DNA of 64,000 nucleotides from Alteromonas sp. C1M14 (GCF_018860965.1 NZ_JAHKQF010000004.1:62001-126000), one strand, 5' to 3'; shown: positions 28,079 to 38,159, numbered from the stretch's first letter. Made by a program: numbers and translations. Notes: a model not told the origin generated them from the letters alone.

Positions 28079-29053
28079 ATGAAACGACTTTACCCTGACA
28101 CCGGATGTTACCGCAGTGGGTACTTTGACTCAGACGATGGTCATCGCCTTTACTACGAGGAAAGTGGTAATCCTGATGGCTTACCAGTACTTTATTTACA
28201 TGGTGGGCCGGGCGCAGGCTTAGCTGCCGGTTACCAACGTTTCTTTGATACCAACCGTTACCGCATTATTGGCCTTGAGCAAAGAGGTTGCGGTAGGTCC
28301 CACCCATTCGGTTCGTTAACCAACAATACCACCGCCCACATTCTGCAGGATATAAGTCAACTACGAACGTTACTAGACATTGATTGCTGGACGTTATTTG
28401 GCGGCTCTTGGGGGGCTACGCTGGCCTTATTAGCGGCCATTGACGCGCCGGATACCATCAATGGATTAATTCTACGAGGGGTGTTTTTAGCCCGACAAGA
28501 AGACAGAGACTGGTTCTTATCTCACCAAGGCGCAGCGGCATCATTGTTTCCGGACCATTACGAATTGTTTGTGGAAGGGGTAACACAACCTGTTACCACC
28601 GCCTCGGTTTGCGATTATTACCGCCAGTGCTTTGATTCTACCGATGAAATCCATCGCATGAATGCCCTTAAGCGATGGTATATATGGGAAGAGCGGCTAT
28701 CGAAAATTTCGTTACCGCCGGGTACCGGCGAATTTACTGGCCATTATCCCCCCAACCTTATGACCAGCTTGGCAAAGCTAGAGTGCCATTACTTATCCAA
28801 TCATTGCTTTATTCCCGAAGGCTTCATTTTGGACAACATTGACAAAATAGCCCACATCCCCGGTACAATTGTCCATGGCAGATACGATGTTATCTGCAGT
28901 ACTCGGGCTGCCTATACACTGCATAAGGTATGGGAAAATAGCACCTTACAAATTGTACAAGATGCTGGGCACAGCACGTCCGAACCCGGTATTGCCTTAG
29001 CCCTATGCCGTGCGACCCGAGAAATGTCGAAATATTTGAAGGAACAGAAATGA
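28079..29053 (+). CDS. pip: Proline iminopeptidase
   Basis: This alpha/beta hydrolase removes N-terminal proline from peptides. The 324 residues fit family S33. The oxyanion segment LHGGPGAG is at about residues 41-48, RGCGRS follows, the nucleophile serine is in GGSWGATLAL, and the acid and histidine lie in VHGRYDVICS and DAGHST near the end. It overlaps the downstream dtd gene by four bases (ATGA). Confidence 0.95.
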   Translation: MKRLYPDTGCYRSGYFDSDDGHRLYYEESGNPDGLPVLYLHGGPGAGLAAGYQRFFDTNRYRIIGLEQRGCGRSHPFGSLTNNTTAHILQDISQLRTLLDIDCWTLFGGSWGATLALLAAIDAPDTINGLILRGVFLARQEDRDWFLSHQGAAASLFPDHYELFVEGVTQPVTTASVCDYYRQCFDSTDEIHRMNALKRWYIWEERLSKISLPPGTGEFTGHYPPNLMTSLAKLECHYLSNHCFIPEGFILDNIDKIAHIPGTIVHGRYDVICSTRAAYTLHKVWENSTLQIVQDAGHSTSEPGIALALCRATREMSKYLKEQK

Positions 29054-29487
29054 TAGGCTTAGTGCAGCGGGTAAGTGAAGCAAGTGTTACGGTTAACAAC
29101 GACATCATCAGCCAAATCGGTCATGGTTTACTGGTCTTGCTTGGAGTGGAAAAACAGGACGGTGATGAGCAAATTGAAAAATTAGTGCGCAAACTTTCCC
29201 AGTATCGCCTTTTTGCAGATGAGGAGGGTAAAATGAACCTCAATGTACAGCAAGTTAATGGCGCTATATTGGTGGTCTCTCAATTTACTTTAGTGGCGGA
29301 TACCCAAAAAGGTAATCGTCCGGGCTTTTCTAAGGGCGCTTCCCCAGAGCACGGTAAACGGATCTACGAGCAATTTGTATCCGCCTTAAAGGAAAAATCC
29401 ATTCCCGTACACACTGGCCAGTTTGGCGCTGACATGAAAGTTGCTCTGATTAACGACGGGCCGGTGACATTCCAATTTAATGTGTAA
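29050..29487 (+). CDS. dtd: D-aminoacyl-tRNA deacylase
   Basis: Dtd removes D-amino acids wrongly attached to tRNA. The 145-residue protein starts MIGLVQRVSEASV and has the SQFTL motif and the GPVTFQF signature carrying the Gly-cisPro pair. The ATG at 29050 overlaps the pip stop and follows AAGGAACAG. The longer frame from 29005 would lie inside pip. Confidence 0.97.
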   Translation: MIGLVQRVSEASVTVNNDIISQIGHGLLVLLGVEKQDGDEQIEKLVRKLSQYRLFADEEGKMNLNVQQVNGAILVVSQFTLVADTQKGNRPGFSKGASPEHGKRIYEQFVSALKEKSIPVHTGQFGADMKVALINDGPVTFQFNV

Positions 29488-29574
29488 TCCTGTTATGCCG
29501 TCTTGCGTTTAAAAATCGTACCCAATTACAAACCATCATCAGTGAACTTAGGGTTTTTAAGGTCACTTGAGCCG

Positions 29575-29591
29575 GTGTAAGACAATTACAC
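29575..29591. promoter_or_regulatory. Palindrome upstream of the GNAT-hotdog gene
   Basis: GTGTAA-GACAA-TTACAC is a perfect 6-bp inverted repeat with a 5-base centre, 64 bases before the start at 29656. It is a candidate operator. The regulator is unknown. Confidence 0.35.
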
Positions 29592-29655
29592 TTGTTAAAG
29601 ACGCCTCCCATGGGTTTAAATGGGTGCTTATGAATGAATAAAGGGTCTACGTATT

Positions 29656-30582
29656 GTGTTTAGAGTAGCCACACCCAAAACCGAAGAAGAATTAGAAAAA
29701 TACTTCACCTTTCGATGGACATACCTTCGTCAACCTTGGAATTTCCCTCCGGGTTCAGAAAAAGATGAGTACGAGTTGGTTGCTGAACACCGGGTTATTA
29801 TTAATGGCAAGGGTGACATCGTCGCCGCTGGCCGAGTACACCTAAATACCGCAGAAGAAGCGCAGATACGCCATATCGCGGTGCATAGTGACTACCAACG
29901 TCGTGGTCTCGGGCAAATGATTCTCGGTGCCTTAGAAGGGGTGGCTCGGGAATTAGGGGCAGAGCGCGCGGTAACCAATAGTCGGGAAACCTCCATCGAC
30001 TTTTTCCTTTCCTGCGGTTTCGTTATTGAACGAGAAGCCCCCAATGAACTAGGCATGCTTAAACGCCAACAGATGGTGAAGAAACTCAGTGATCCTGGCA
30101 TTGTGATGCTGCACCCTAAATGGTGTAAAGAATTACAGGATACCTGGACGGAAACCATCCCTATTACCGAACACATGGGGATTAAACTACATCAGTACAC
30201 TGGCCGCACACTGGAAACCCGCGCATCGTTAAACAAAAACATTAATATTCACGGCAGTATGTTTGCCGGCAGTATTTTCTCATTGGCAACGTTAACGGGC
30301 TGGGGCATGTTGTATTTACAGCTTAAAGAGCGCCAATTAGCCGGCGACATTGTATTAGGTGACGGCGATATTCATTACCATAAACCCATTACCATGAAGC
30401 CCCGGGCAACCTGCCATATCGAAACGGTCAGTGGAAAATTTGCACCATTAGAGAAACAAAATAAATGTCGCTTTACGCTACAGGTCGATATCTTAGATGA
30501 CGATGTCGCCGTAGCCGAATTTAAAGGGGTATTTTGGATATTGCCCTCAGATATGGACAACAAGCAAGACGGCCAACGCTAA
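29656..30582 (+). CDS. GNAT acetyltransferase fused to YiiD-type hotdog domain
   Basis: This 308-residue two-domain protein has an N-terminal GNAT fold with the acetyl-CoA loop YQRRGLGQMIL (residues 76-86) and NSRETSIDFFLSCGF. The C-terminal half (from about 150) is a YiiD_C hotdog domain (NIHGSMFAGSIFSLATL, GDIHYHKPI), a thioesterase-like fold. E. coli YiiD has the same fusion. The physiological substrate is unknown. The start is GTG 29656 with AAGGG upstream. A strong terminator follows. Confidence 0.85.
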   Translation: MFRVATPKTEEELEKYFTFRWTYLRQPWNFPPGSEKDEYELVAEHRVIINGKGDIVAAGRVHLNTAEEAQIRHIAVHSDYQRRGLGQMILGALEGVARELGAERAVTNSRETSIDFFLSCGFVIEREAPNELGMLKRQQMVKKLSDPGIVMLHPKWCKELQDTWTETIPITEHMGIKLHQYTGRTLETRASLNKNINIHGSMFAGSIFSLATLTGWGMLYLQLKERQLAGDIVLGDGDIHYHKPITMKPRATCHIETVSGKFAPLEKQNKCRFTLQVDILDDDVAVAEFKGVFWILPSDMDNKQDGQR

Positions 30583-30612
30583 GATAGCAATAGACGAAGC
30601 GATAACAAAAAC

Positions 30613-30640
30613 AAAAAAAGCGCCGTAGGGCGCTTTTTTT
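30613..30640. terminator. Bidirectional terminator between GNAT-hotdog gene and rpoH
   Basis: AAAAAAAGCGCC-GTAG-GGCGCTTTTTTT has a GC stem and both A and T runs, between convergent genes. Confidence 0.93.
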
Positions 30641-30654
30641 TATGAATGAAAAAT

Positions 30655-31509
30655 CTAGGCTGACATGGCAGCTTGAAGTTTTTTCATCGCATTTTTTTCG
30701 ATTTGGCGAACACGTTCTGCCGACACTTCATATTTATTGGCTAAATCCTGAAGTGTAATTTTGTTATCCGCTAACCAACGTGTTTCGATAATATCCTGCG
30801 AACGAGCATCCAAGGTTTTGATGGCTGAATACAAACGTCTCGATGCATTTGCATCCCAGTCGTTATTGATCACATCCATTTCCACGTCAGTGGTTTTATC
30901 TTCAAGGAACTGCACCGGCGCAAAGCTACCGCTGTCGTCATCATCGGCGCTAAGATCAAACGCCTGATCGTGACTACTCATGCGCGCTTCCATCTGAAGC
31001 ACTTCTTTGGTACTCACACCCAGCTCACTGGCTACGGTTTGCACTTCTTCGTGGGTAAACCAGCCCAAACGCTTTTTCGCTTTACGCAAATTAAAGAAGA
31101 GTTTGCGTTGAGCTTTGGTGGTGGCGACTTTCACAATACGCCAGTTTTTCAGTACAAACTCGTGAATTTCGGCTTTAATCCAATGAACAGCGAAGGAAAC
31201 CAATCGCACACCCACACTTGGGTCGAAACGCTTAACTGCTTTCATCAGTCCAATATTACCTTCCTGGATAAGGTCAGCCTGTGGCAAACCATAACCGGAA
31301 TAGGATTTCGCTATATGGACAACAAAGCGCAGGTGCGACATTACCAGTTTTCTCGCTGATTCAAGATCGCCGTCTTCCCGCAAGCGTACTGCTAGGTTCC
31401 GTTCCTCATCAGCTGAGAGCATGTCAATGCTACTCACAGCCTGAATGTAGCCTTCAATACTACCGCTGTGAGGCACCGAAAGGGCCATTGATTGCAATTT
31501 ATTGCTCAT
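30655..31509 (-). CDS. rpoH: RNA polymerase sigma-32 (heat-shock) factor
   Basis: RpoH directs RNA polymerase to heat-shock promoters such as the one found before hslV. The 284-residue protein has sigma region 2 ([19 protein letters not shown]), the RpoH box [10 protein letters not shown] and region 4 HTH ([20 protein letters not shown]). The ATG at 31509 follows GAGG at five bases. The GTG two codons earlier overlaps that site. In many gammaproteobacteria rpoH directly follows ftsX. Here about 8 kb separates them. Confidence 0.98.
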   Translation of the reverse strand: MSNKLQSMALSVPHSGSIEGYIQAVSSIDMLSADEERNLAVRLREDGDLESARKLVMSHLRFVVHIAKSYSGYGLPQADLIQEGNIGLMKAVKRFDPSVGVRLVSFAVHWIKAEIHEFVLKNWRIVKVATTKAQRKLFFNLRKAKKRLGWFTHEEVQTVASELGVSTKEVLQMEARMSSHDQAFDLSADDDDSGSFAPVQFLEDKTTDVEMDVINNDWDANASRRLYSAIKTLDARSQDIIETRWLADNKITLQDLANKYEVSAERVRQIEKNAMKKLQAAMSA

Positions 31510-31940
31510 ATTCACCTCAATTTGCTAAGCGATCCATGTTATCAAACTATGGAACGCCTTTCGAGTCTGTAACTGTCAGCTTTTAACTCCAATGACGGAA
31601 TATAGTGACGTTTCGCTAAAATTCAAGACCTTTTTTAATCATAAAAGTTCTTTTTCCACGACCGACCTACTGATTCGGTCGATGAGCGCCCCACAAGGGG
31701 AATTTTCGTTGTTCTTGCAGCGATGCCTGCCAACTTGCTTATACTACTAGTATAACACCCCTGCCCTTGCAGAAACTATGATCCAGCGCAGGCCCTTAAG
31801 ACTCTTCCGCTACCTGATAGAACCTCACGTTATAACCCGCATCTATAGGGCACCCCCTTCTTTATTATTGTGATGTGTGCATTTTTTCGTCAAAGTGAGC
31901 CTGCGTAGATAAAAATACCATTAAAAAACAGGGAAATAAC
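31510..31940. other. Divergent region between rpoH and the TonB receptor
   Basis: These 431 bases hold the rpoH promoter region and the leader of the receptor gene. There is a 7-bp hairpin CGACCGA/TCGGTCG at 31659-31681 and a small CCCC-ACAA-GGGG stem at 31689-31700 followed by AATTTT, which may end a short transcript. No gene or RNA family was recognised. Confidence 0.45.
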
Positions 31941-34900
31941 ATGACAATCACACACAAACGCACAATGCGGCCACACCGCATTTCACTTTGCATAATGGCG
32001 GCGCTAGCAGGTTCTTCTTTGCCCTCATTAGCACAAAGCGTAGATGAAACGTTAATCGCTCAAGCCACTCCCTCCTCTAATGCAAACACCCCGCTTTCGA
32101 ACGCAGACTCTGGCAACGAAAACGACGAAGCATTAGAGAAAATCCTCGTGGTGGGATCTAGCATCAAAGGCGCAAAGGTCACAGGCTCTTTACCGGTCAC
32201 TCTTATCGACCAAAGTGATATCGACGCCATCGGTGCGACCTCAGGTATGGAATTGGTTTCATCAATTCCCAGTAACGGTACGGTTAGCTTCAATGGGAAT
32301 GACGTTGTATCTGGGGTGTACGCCTCTCGCGGCGACGTCGCGTCTATCAACCTACGCAGTATTGGTACAGGCAATACCTTAGTATTGTTAAACGGCCGAC
32401 GTCTGGTTCAACACCCAGGTTCACAAACGGAGAACTCGGTTCCTGTTACCACCGTTAATATGAACTCCATTCCCGTGGCGGGCATTAGCCAAGTAGAAAT
32501 ACTTCACGACGGTGCAGCGGCGATATACGGCTCTGATGCGGTAGCTGGGGTGGTAAACACCCAGCTTAGAAAAGACTTTGCTGGCTATCAGTTCGATGTG
32601 CAATACGGCGAAGCAGAGAATACCAGTCGCGATAAGATCACCATGAACATGCTCAGTGGCTGGGATCTCAACAACAGCAGCACCAACATCACGTTATCGG
32701 CAAATTATTATCATAGTTCAGAAGTCATGGCCTCTGAATTACCCTACGCCGCCAATGCCGATCGTCGCGCCTATCTTGAAGGAACGTCTTGGCAAGGCGA
32801 TACCAATTTTAGAAACACCTCCACCACCACCGGCTGGGGCCGATTCGACGCCTCAAGTAGCGTCGACGGTTTAACCTCATCGGCTGGGCGCTTTCATATC
32901 GAAGACGTCGATGCCGGTGATGCCGATCAACAGTGTGTACTTAGCAATGGTCTGTGTATCGACAGCGGTAGCATTACCACAGATACCCAAGGGTACAACA
33001 CGAACCAAAGCCGTACGTTACTTCCCGAAACCGAACGCGCTAACGCGTTCTTATTTCTTAATCATGCCTTAGATAACGGTGCTGAGCTGTACGGTGAACT
33101 GAGCTATTACTGGGCAGAATCCAACTCACAAAGAGCCGAGACGGCCACCCTCACGTCTGCACCTGTGACCATTTCCAGTGATGCATACTGGAACCCCCTA
33201 GGGACCAGTGTAAATCGTGTAGAAGGTTACGACATTCCAGCAAGTGGACTAGACGTAACGGTTTCTGCATACCGTATTCTTGACGCCGGCCCTAGAAAAA
33301 TTAATGTAGAAAACACTTCCTACCGTATGCTCGGTGGAGCAAGAGGGGCAATAGGAGAATGGGATTGGGATACCGCTGCCTTATATTCAGAAGCACAAAC
33401 TGACGATATAACCCATAACCGAACGAGTTTAAGTCTGTTCCAAGATGCGGTTAACCGCACCGATGAAAGCGCCTACAACCCATTTTGTGGCGGCACCTGT
33501 AATTCCCAAGCGGTCATCGACGATTTCCTTATTGACGTTAAGCGCACCGGCAAAACCGCCCTTGGCCTTATGGACTACAAAATGTCGAATGCTTCACTGT
33601 TCACCTTGCCCGGTGGCGATGTGGGTGCCGCAATCGGTGTTGAATGGCGCTATGAAAGCTTTGAAAATGACTACGATGACCGCTTAGATGGCACAGTGAC
33701 TTACCAAGATGATGTCACTGGTATCGCGTATGCGTCAGATGTCATGGGCTCTAGCGGACAACCTGATGCCGACGGTTCCCGAAACGTATTTTCTGCCTTT
33801 GTAGAATTGGCCGGCGCTTTGGTAAGCCCTGAAATGGACATCCCACTGGTTGAGAAATTAGATTTTCAGCTTGCTGGACGATACGAACGATACAATGACG
33901 TAGGCGATGTGTTTAAACCGAAGGCAGTATTGTCTTGGTATCCAACCCACTCATTGCAAATTCGCGGCTCATATGCCGAAGGATTCAGAGCACCAAACTT
34001 AGAGCAACTGCATACTGCCAGCACAACGCGAGTCAACTATCCTACTGACTATTACCGCTGTCAGGCCAGTGTGAACAAAGGGGAAATTGCAAACTTAGGT
34101 GCCTGTAATATTAGCGACAGTGCCGAGAATATTCGCCTGGGCAATACAGAGCTAGCTCCGGAAAAAGATTTTAACTACGGCTTAGGCCTTACCTACTCGC
34201 CTGATTGGATAGCAAACCTTACGTTGACGGCAGATTATTGGAAGATCAAACAAGAAGACTTAATCGGTATTCGTTCTTACCAAAACGTTGCTGATCTTGA
34301 TTATTACGCACGCTTAAACGGTAGCAGCAACGCCAACGTTATACGCTCTGATGTGACCGAAGACGATATTGCGTTTTTTGACGGCTCAGGCTTAACCGCC
34401 GTAGGTGATATCATTGAAATAATCGGTGAATTCGAAAACTTAGACTCCCGTACCACTGAAGGCCTAGATTTAGGCATGTATTATCAGTTACGTGATACTA
34501 AGTTTGGTAGCTTCAAATTTAAATTAAATGCTGCCAAGCTAATCGAAGCCTATCAATCTGTTGACGAACAATCAGCGCAGCTAGAGTCCTTAGGATTAGT
34601 GCTTGATGATGTGGGCGATCTCATTGGTATGGACGGCCGTCCTGAATGGCAAGCCAGTGGTACCCTCACATGGACATACGACAACTGGAGCGCTGGTCTC
34701 TATGGCAAGTACGTAGGTGAATTTTACGATACCAGTGCAGTCAATGATGAAACCGGTGAGTTTTGGCGGGTAAGTTCGTGGACAAGCGTTAACACCTACG
34801 GCCAATATACCATCGATAACGGTTCAAACTGGGATGGCTCGACTATTCGTTTGGGCATCAAAAACCTGTTTGACCGTCAACCCCCACTTGCTGACGAAAC

Positions 34901-34979
34901 TTACGGCTACGAAGCCAGTTTACATAGTGCAGAGGGGCGTTTCTTCTACGTTCGCTTTAAAACTTTTATCGACGGATAA
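31941..34979 (+). CDS. TonB-dependent outer-membrane receptor
   Basis: This 1012-residue receptor has a Sec signal peptide (ending SLAQS), a plug domain at about 65-210 (LEKILVVGSSIKG as a likely TonB-box region, LNGRRLV, IYGSDAVAGVVN) and a long beta barrel. Three cysteine pairs lie in extracellular-type loops. The protein is of the large type used by marine bacteria for peptides, glycans or siderophores. The neighbouring D-aminoacylase-like lipoprotein and serine hydrolase suggest an amidated or D-amino-acid substrate rather than iron (inference). The ribosome-binding site AGGGAAAT precedes ATG 31941. Confidence 0.93.
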   Translation: MTITHKRTMRPHRISLCIMAALAGSSLPSLAQSVDETLIAQATPSSNANTPLSNADSGNENDEALEKILVVGSSIKGAKVTGSLPVTLIDQSDIDAIGATSGMELVSSIPSNGTVSFNGNDVVSGVYASRGDVASINLRSIGTGNTLVLLNGRRLVQHPGSQTENSVPVTTVNMNSIPVAGISQVEILHDGAAAIYGSDAVAGVVNTQLRKDFAGYQFDVQYGEAENTSRDKITMNMLSGWDLNNSSTNITLSANYYHSSEVMASELPYAANADRRAYLEGTSWQGDTNFRNTSTTTGWGRFDASSSVDGLTSSAGRFHIEDVDAGDADQQCVLSNGLCIDSGSITTDTQGYNTNQSRTLLPETERANAFLFLNHALDNGAELYGELSYYWAESNSQRAETATLTSAPVTISSDAYWNPLGTSVNRVEGYDIPASGLDVTVSAYRILDAGPRKINVENTSYRMLGGARGAIGEWDWDTAALYSEAQTDDITHNRTSLSLFQDAVNRTDESAYNPFCGGTCNSQAVIDDFLIDVKRTGKTALGLMDYKMSNASLFTLPGGDVGAAIGVEWRYESFENDYDDRLDGTVTYQDDVTGIAYASDVMGSSGQPDADGSRNVFSAFVELAGALVSPEMDIPLVEKLDFQLAGRYERYNDVGDVFKPKAVLSWYPTHSLQIRGSYAEGFRAPNLEQLHTASTTRVNYPTDYYRCQASVNKGEIANLGACNISDSAENIRLGNTELAPEKDFNYGLGLTYSPDWIANLTLTADYWKIKQEDLIGIRSYQNVADLDYYARLNGSSNANVIRSDVTEDDIAFFDGSGLTAVGDIIEIIGEFENLDSRTTEGLDLGMYYQLRDTKFGSFKFKLNAAKLIEAYQSVDEQSAQLESLGLVLDDVGDLIGMDGRPEWQASGTLTWTYDNWSAGLYGKYVGEFYDTSAVNDETGEFWRVSSWTSVNTYGQYTIDNGSNWDGSTIRLGIKNLFDRQPPLADETYGYEASLHSAEGRFFYVRFKTFIDG

Positions 34980-34986
34980 AACCTAT

Positions 34987-35055
34987 GCCTTCTTTTCATT
35001 GTGATTCTTGTGTTCCGTTTATGGCGGACAGGCAGTGAAAAGAAGGCGGCTTTTT
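34987..35055 (+). promoter_or_regulatory. Long-loop inverted repeat between receptor and deacylase genes
   Basis: GCCTTCTTTTC at 34987-34997 pairs perfectly with GAAAAGAAGGC at 35037-35047 across a 39-base loop, with five T soon after. It may be a partial terminator lowering downstream expression. Confidence 0.4.
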
Positions 35056-35095
35056 CAGATTCATTCATCATAAACCGTTCAGGGAATGTTAAAAA

Positions 35096-36685
35096 ATGAA
35101 ATTAAATTCAACCATGTTACGGGGTCTGTCACTGTCGATCAGTTGCGCACTTCTATTAAGCAGTTGTGCCCAACCTCAACAGCAAATTGATACCCTGATC
35201 ACGGGCAAACACATTTTTCGTGGTGGGGATTTTGCCCCCACAGAAGGGGTAATTGGCATTAAGGACGGCAAAATTGTGTTTGTTGAGCAAACCCTTCCGG
35301 ACAATGTTAATGCCAAACAAACCATTGATGCTGGCAACGCCTATGTTGCGCCAGGCTTTATTGACCCCCACACTCATGCCTGCGCCGATTTTACCTTCGA
35401 CAGCCCGAACCCCAACAACAACTACCTGACTCAGGGTGTTACCACCGTATTTTGTAACGTTGATGGCGGCGGCGAAACTCAGATCACTCCTATGCTTGAT
35501 GGATTCGAGCAAGCAGGGCTAGGCACCAATGTCGCGGTGTATATTGGCCATGGAGCTGTGCGTCGCGCGGTAATGGGGGTTGAAGATCGGGCTCCCACAG
35601 CCGAAGAACTTACACAAATGCAGAACCTGGTTTCTCAAGCCATGGATGAGGGCGCTCTAGGCTTATCTACTGGCCTGTATTATGTTCCTGGCAACTTTGC
35701 CGACTTAGACGAAGTGGTTGCCCTCGCCAGTGTAGCGGCGCGAAAAGGCGGTGTTTACGACAGTCACTTGCGGGATGAAAGCAGTTATAGCATTGGCTTG
35801 GCCGGCGCTGTGCAAGAAGCGATTGATGTGGGCATCAATGCCGATATTCCGGTACACATCGCCCATATTAAAGCGCTAGGTGTTGATGTATGGGGGGAAA
35901 GCACCGCCATTATCAAGCAAATCGAAAACGCCCAGCGCCAAGGAGTGAAGGTTACCGCCGATCAGTATCCATGGCGTGCGTCAGGAACCAGCGTCGCCGG
36001 CGCCCTTGTGCCGCGAAAAGTGTTAGCCGGTAGTGCTGAACAATACCATGCGCGCTTACAAGACCCTCAGCAATGGCCTACGATTAAAACCCAAATGGCG
36101 GATAATCTGCGTCGTCGTGGCGGAGCCGATTCTTTGCTCATCAGCGATCCCAAACGCCCTGACATTCGAGGCAAAACGTTACAGGAAGTCGCGGATTTGT
36201 GGCAGATGTCTCCGGTGGATGCGGCCCGTAAAATTATTCTTGCGGGCAATGCTCGGGTAGCCAGCTTTAATATGACCCAAGAGGATATCGACACCTTCAT
36301 GCAACAAGAATGGGTAATGACTTCCTCGGACGGCAGTACCGGTCACCCTCGTAAATACGCGACCTTTCCGAAGAAGTTTCATGACTATGTGGCAAAACGT
36401 TCGGTAATTAGCGCGCAGGAATTTGTGGCTCGCAGTAGCACCTTGCCAGCGACATTTTTCGGCCTCACCAATTATGGAAAATTAGCCGAAGGTTATAACG
36501 CGGATATCGTTATTTTTGATCCCCAAACCTATTTGCCAAAAGCCGATTATCTTAACCCCACAGAAGTCTCTACAGGGGTGGAATGGTTGTGGTTAAACGG
36601 CAAAGCGGCCATTGCCAACGGCGAGTTGACCGGTGTGCTCCCCGGCAAGGCGTTAAGAAAAACCGTGCCTAAAAGTAACGGGTAA
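35096..36685 (+). CDS. N-acyl-D-amino-acid deacylase-like lipoprotein
   Basis: This 529-residue amidohydrolase resembles D-aminoacylase, which cleaves N-acyl-D-amino acids. A signal peptide with LLSSCAQ places it as a lipoprotein (cysteine at about 23). Metal-binding and catalytic segments seen are DPHTHACADF, HIAHIKALG, the SHLRDES lid region and SSDGSTGHPRKYATFP with the catalytic aspartate. The usual cysteine metal ligand motif (VVTGNCG in known enzymes) is altered to VFCNVDGG. It follows the receptor on the same strand, 116 bases downstream. Confidence 0.85.
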   Translation: MKLNSTMLRGLSLSISCALLLSSCAQPQQQIDTLITGKHIFRGGDFAPTEGVIGIKDGKIVFVEQTLPDNVNAKQTIDAGNAYVAPGFIDPHTHACADFTFDSPNPNNNYLTQGVTTVFCNVDGGGETQITPMLDGFEQAGLGTNVAVYIGHGAVRRAVMGVEDRAPTAEELTQMQNLVSQAMDEGALGLSTGLYYVPGNFADLDEVVALASVAARKGGVYDSHLRDESSYSIGLAGAVQEAIDVGINADIPVHIAHIKALGVDVWGESTAIIKQIENAQRQGVKVTADQYPWRASGTSVAGALVPRKVLAGSAEQYHARLQDPQQWPTIKTQMADNLRRRGGADSLLISDPKRPDIRGKTLQEVADLWQMSPVDAARKIILAGNARVASFNMTQEDIDTFMQQEWVMTSSDGSTGHPRKYATFPKKFHDYVAKRSVISAQEFVARSSTLPATFFGLTNYGKLAEGYNADIVIFDPQTYLPKADYLNPTEVSTGVEWLWLNGKAAIANGELTGVLPGKALRKTVPKSNG

Positions 36686-36690
36686 TCGCA

Positions 36691-36727
36691 ATGAAGATGA
36701 AGCGACGTTGCTTCATCTTCATTTTTT
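36691..36727. terminator. Bidirectional terminator between the deacylase and serine hydrolase genes
   Basis: A perfect 13-bp stem (arms 36691-36703 and 36710-36722, ATGAAGATGAAGC with its complement) around a 6-base loop is followed by a T-run. The genes on both sides converge. Confidence 0.9.
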
Positions 36728-36734
36728 ACCGGTT

Positions 36735-38159
36735 TTAACCGTTAGCAGAAACAGGTGTAAACACGATACCGTGGATCCGACCTCGCTTCATCGCAAAGGT
36801 CTTTGTCTGGGGATCATATTCAAGCACGTTTATGCCATCTCTAAGCACCCCATTTTCATCATACCGTAAACGAAATTGTGCCGCGGGCTGAGGATGACCA
36901 GGCCAGGCTGATATTATCGTCACGTCGGCTCCGTCTTTTACCGGCGCAACCAGATACGTGACGTCTAATTCACCTGAATAATACGACCCTGCAGGTGGCA
37001 CCGCCGAGGGCTTAGGAGCGACCTTCATTAACCGCAAAGGCCCTTCGTATTGATGGTTATCAGGTGATGAGGTCGCCACCACATCGGCTAAAGCCGCCAA
37101 TTTAGTAGCAGGCTTGCCGTCATTACGGTTACACAACACAATGATGCTGTAATGACTATCCACAAGCCGACCATAAGCTGATTTAAAGGTTGATGATGCT
37201 CCGGTATGCATCATCCATTGTTTGCCCTCTTGTATGCCCAGTTTGATACCACCAGCATAAATAAGGCCGTGTTGCTCTCTCACCACACTACCGTCATTGA
37301 ACGTGGCCGGCGACAACATCATCGTTTTGGCCTTATCTGTCCAAACCTTATGGCCCTGAGCTAAATCATATTCGTATTTACCAAGTTCGTTAATAGAGGT
37401 AATTAATCCCCCTGAGCCACTAAAAGACGGAAAATCATTTTGTTGTTTAAAGAGGCTGCCTTGCTTGAGGTATCCCTGCGCCATAAACCCGTCAGCAATA
37501 GGCGCAGAAACAAAAAAGCTTTGCGTCATCCCCATGGGCTCTAGTACCGCTTGACGCATGTAATCAGAAAAAGGCATTTTGCTTACTTGTTCGATAATGC
37601 CTGCCAGCAGCAAATAGCCGCCATTCGAATAAGCATAGTGAGTGCCCGGTTCAAAATCAGGGTGTTGCTGCAAGGCCAACAATTTTAGCGCCGTAGACAA
37701 GTTTGAGGTGGAAAGATCCGGTACCCCAGCAAGACGAATAAGACCCAGCCCATCCCGTATTCCAGAAATATGATGGATGAGCATATTAACGGTAATGTTT
37801 TGGGCGTAATCAGGCATCTCGGGGAAATACTGGGTCAAAGGATCGGATAAGCTTAGCTTCCCTCTTTCCACTAACTTCATGATCCCCAGTGCAGTGAACT
37901 GCTTCGATAACGAGCCGGCATAAAAACGGGTATCCCCATTGATTTTTGTTTCTTCGGCAAGGTTGCTATACCCACTCGCCGTAACATACTGCCCTTGTCC
38001 CTCTTTAAACACCCCCGCGGCACAACCAGGGACAACACCTTGCTCTTCAAACTGTAATAACCCGTCTACTTGTTGGATTTGCGTATGCGATAATGCCGCT
38101 GACGCTGGGTGACTGCCCAAACCGGCAAGCAACAACACGAAAAGGGAGGGACGAAACAT
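36735..38159 (-). CDS. Exported serine hydrolase, class C beta-lactamase/D-peptidase family
   Basis: This 474-residue periplasmic protein has a signal peptide (residues 1-21, ending PASA). The active-site set is complete: SLSK with nucleophile S83, YSN in YAYSNGGY, and HTG in MMHTGASS. A C-terminal beta domain of about 120 residues follows. Relatives include D-aminopeptidases, esterases and AmpC. True beta-lactamase activity is doubtful. The start at 38159 gives a proper signal peptide, while the open frame to 38294 does not. Convergent orientation to the D-aminoacylase-like gene suggests a joint role in handling D-amino-acid compounds (inference). Confidence 0.85.
   Translation of the reverse strand: MFRPSLFVLLLAGLGSHPASAALSHTQIQQVDGLLQFEEQGVVPGCAAGVFKEGQGQYVTASGYSNLAEETKINGDTRFYAGSLSKQFTALGIMKLVERGKLSLSDPLTQYFPEMPDYAQNITVNMLIHHISGIRDGLGLIRLAGVPDLSTSNLSTALKLLALQQHPDFEPGTHYAYSNGGYLLLAGIIEQVSKMPFSDYMRQAVLEPMGMTQSFFVSAPIADGFMAQGYLKQGSLFKQQNDFPSFSGSGGLITSINELGKYEYDLAQGHKVWTDKAKTMMLSPATFNDGSVVREQHGLIYAGGIKLGIQEGKQWMMHTGASSTFKSAYGRLVDSHYSIIVLCNRNDGKPATKLAALADVVATSSPDNHQYEGPLRLMKVAPKPSAVPPAGSYYSGELDVTYLVAPVKDGADVTIISAWPGHPQPAAQFRLRYDENGVLRDGINVLEYDPQTKTFAMKRGRIHGIVFTPVSANG

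Noticed and set aside
36735..38159. Antibiotic-resistance beta-lactamase
   Set aside because: The SxxK/YxN/HTG set is shared by D-peptidases and esterases, and the long C-terminal domain and HTG instead of KTG do not favour AmpC. No resistance claim is justified.
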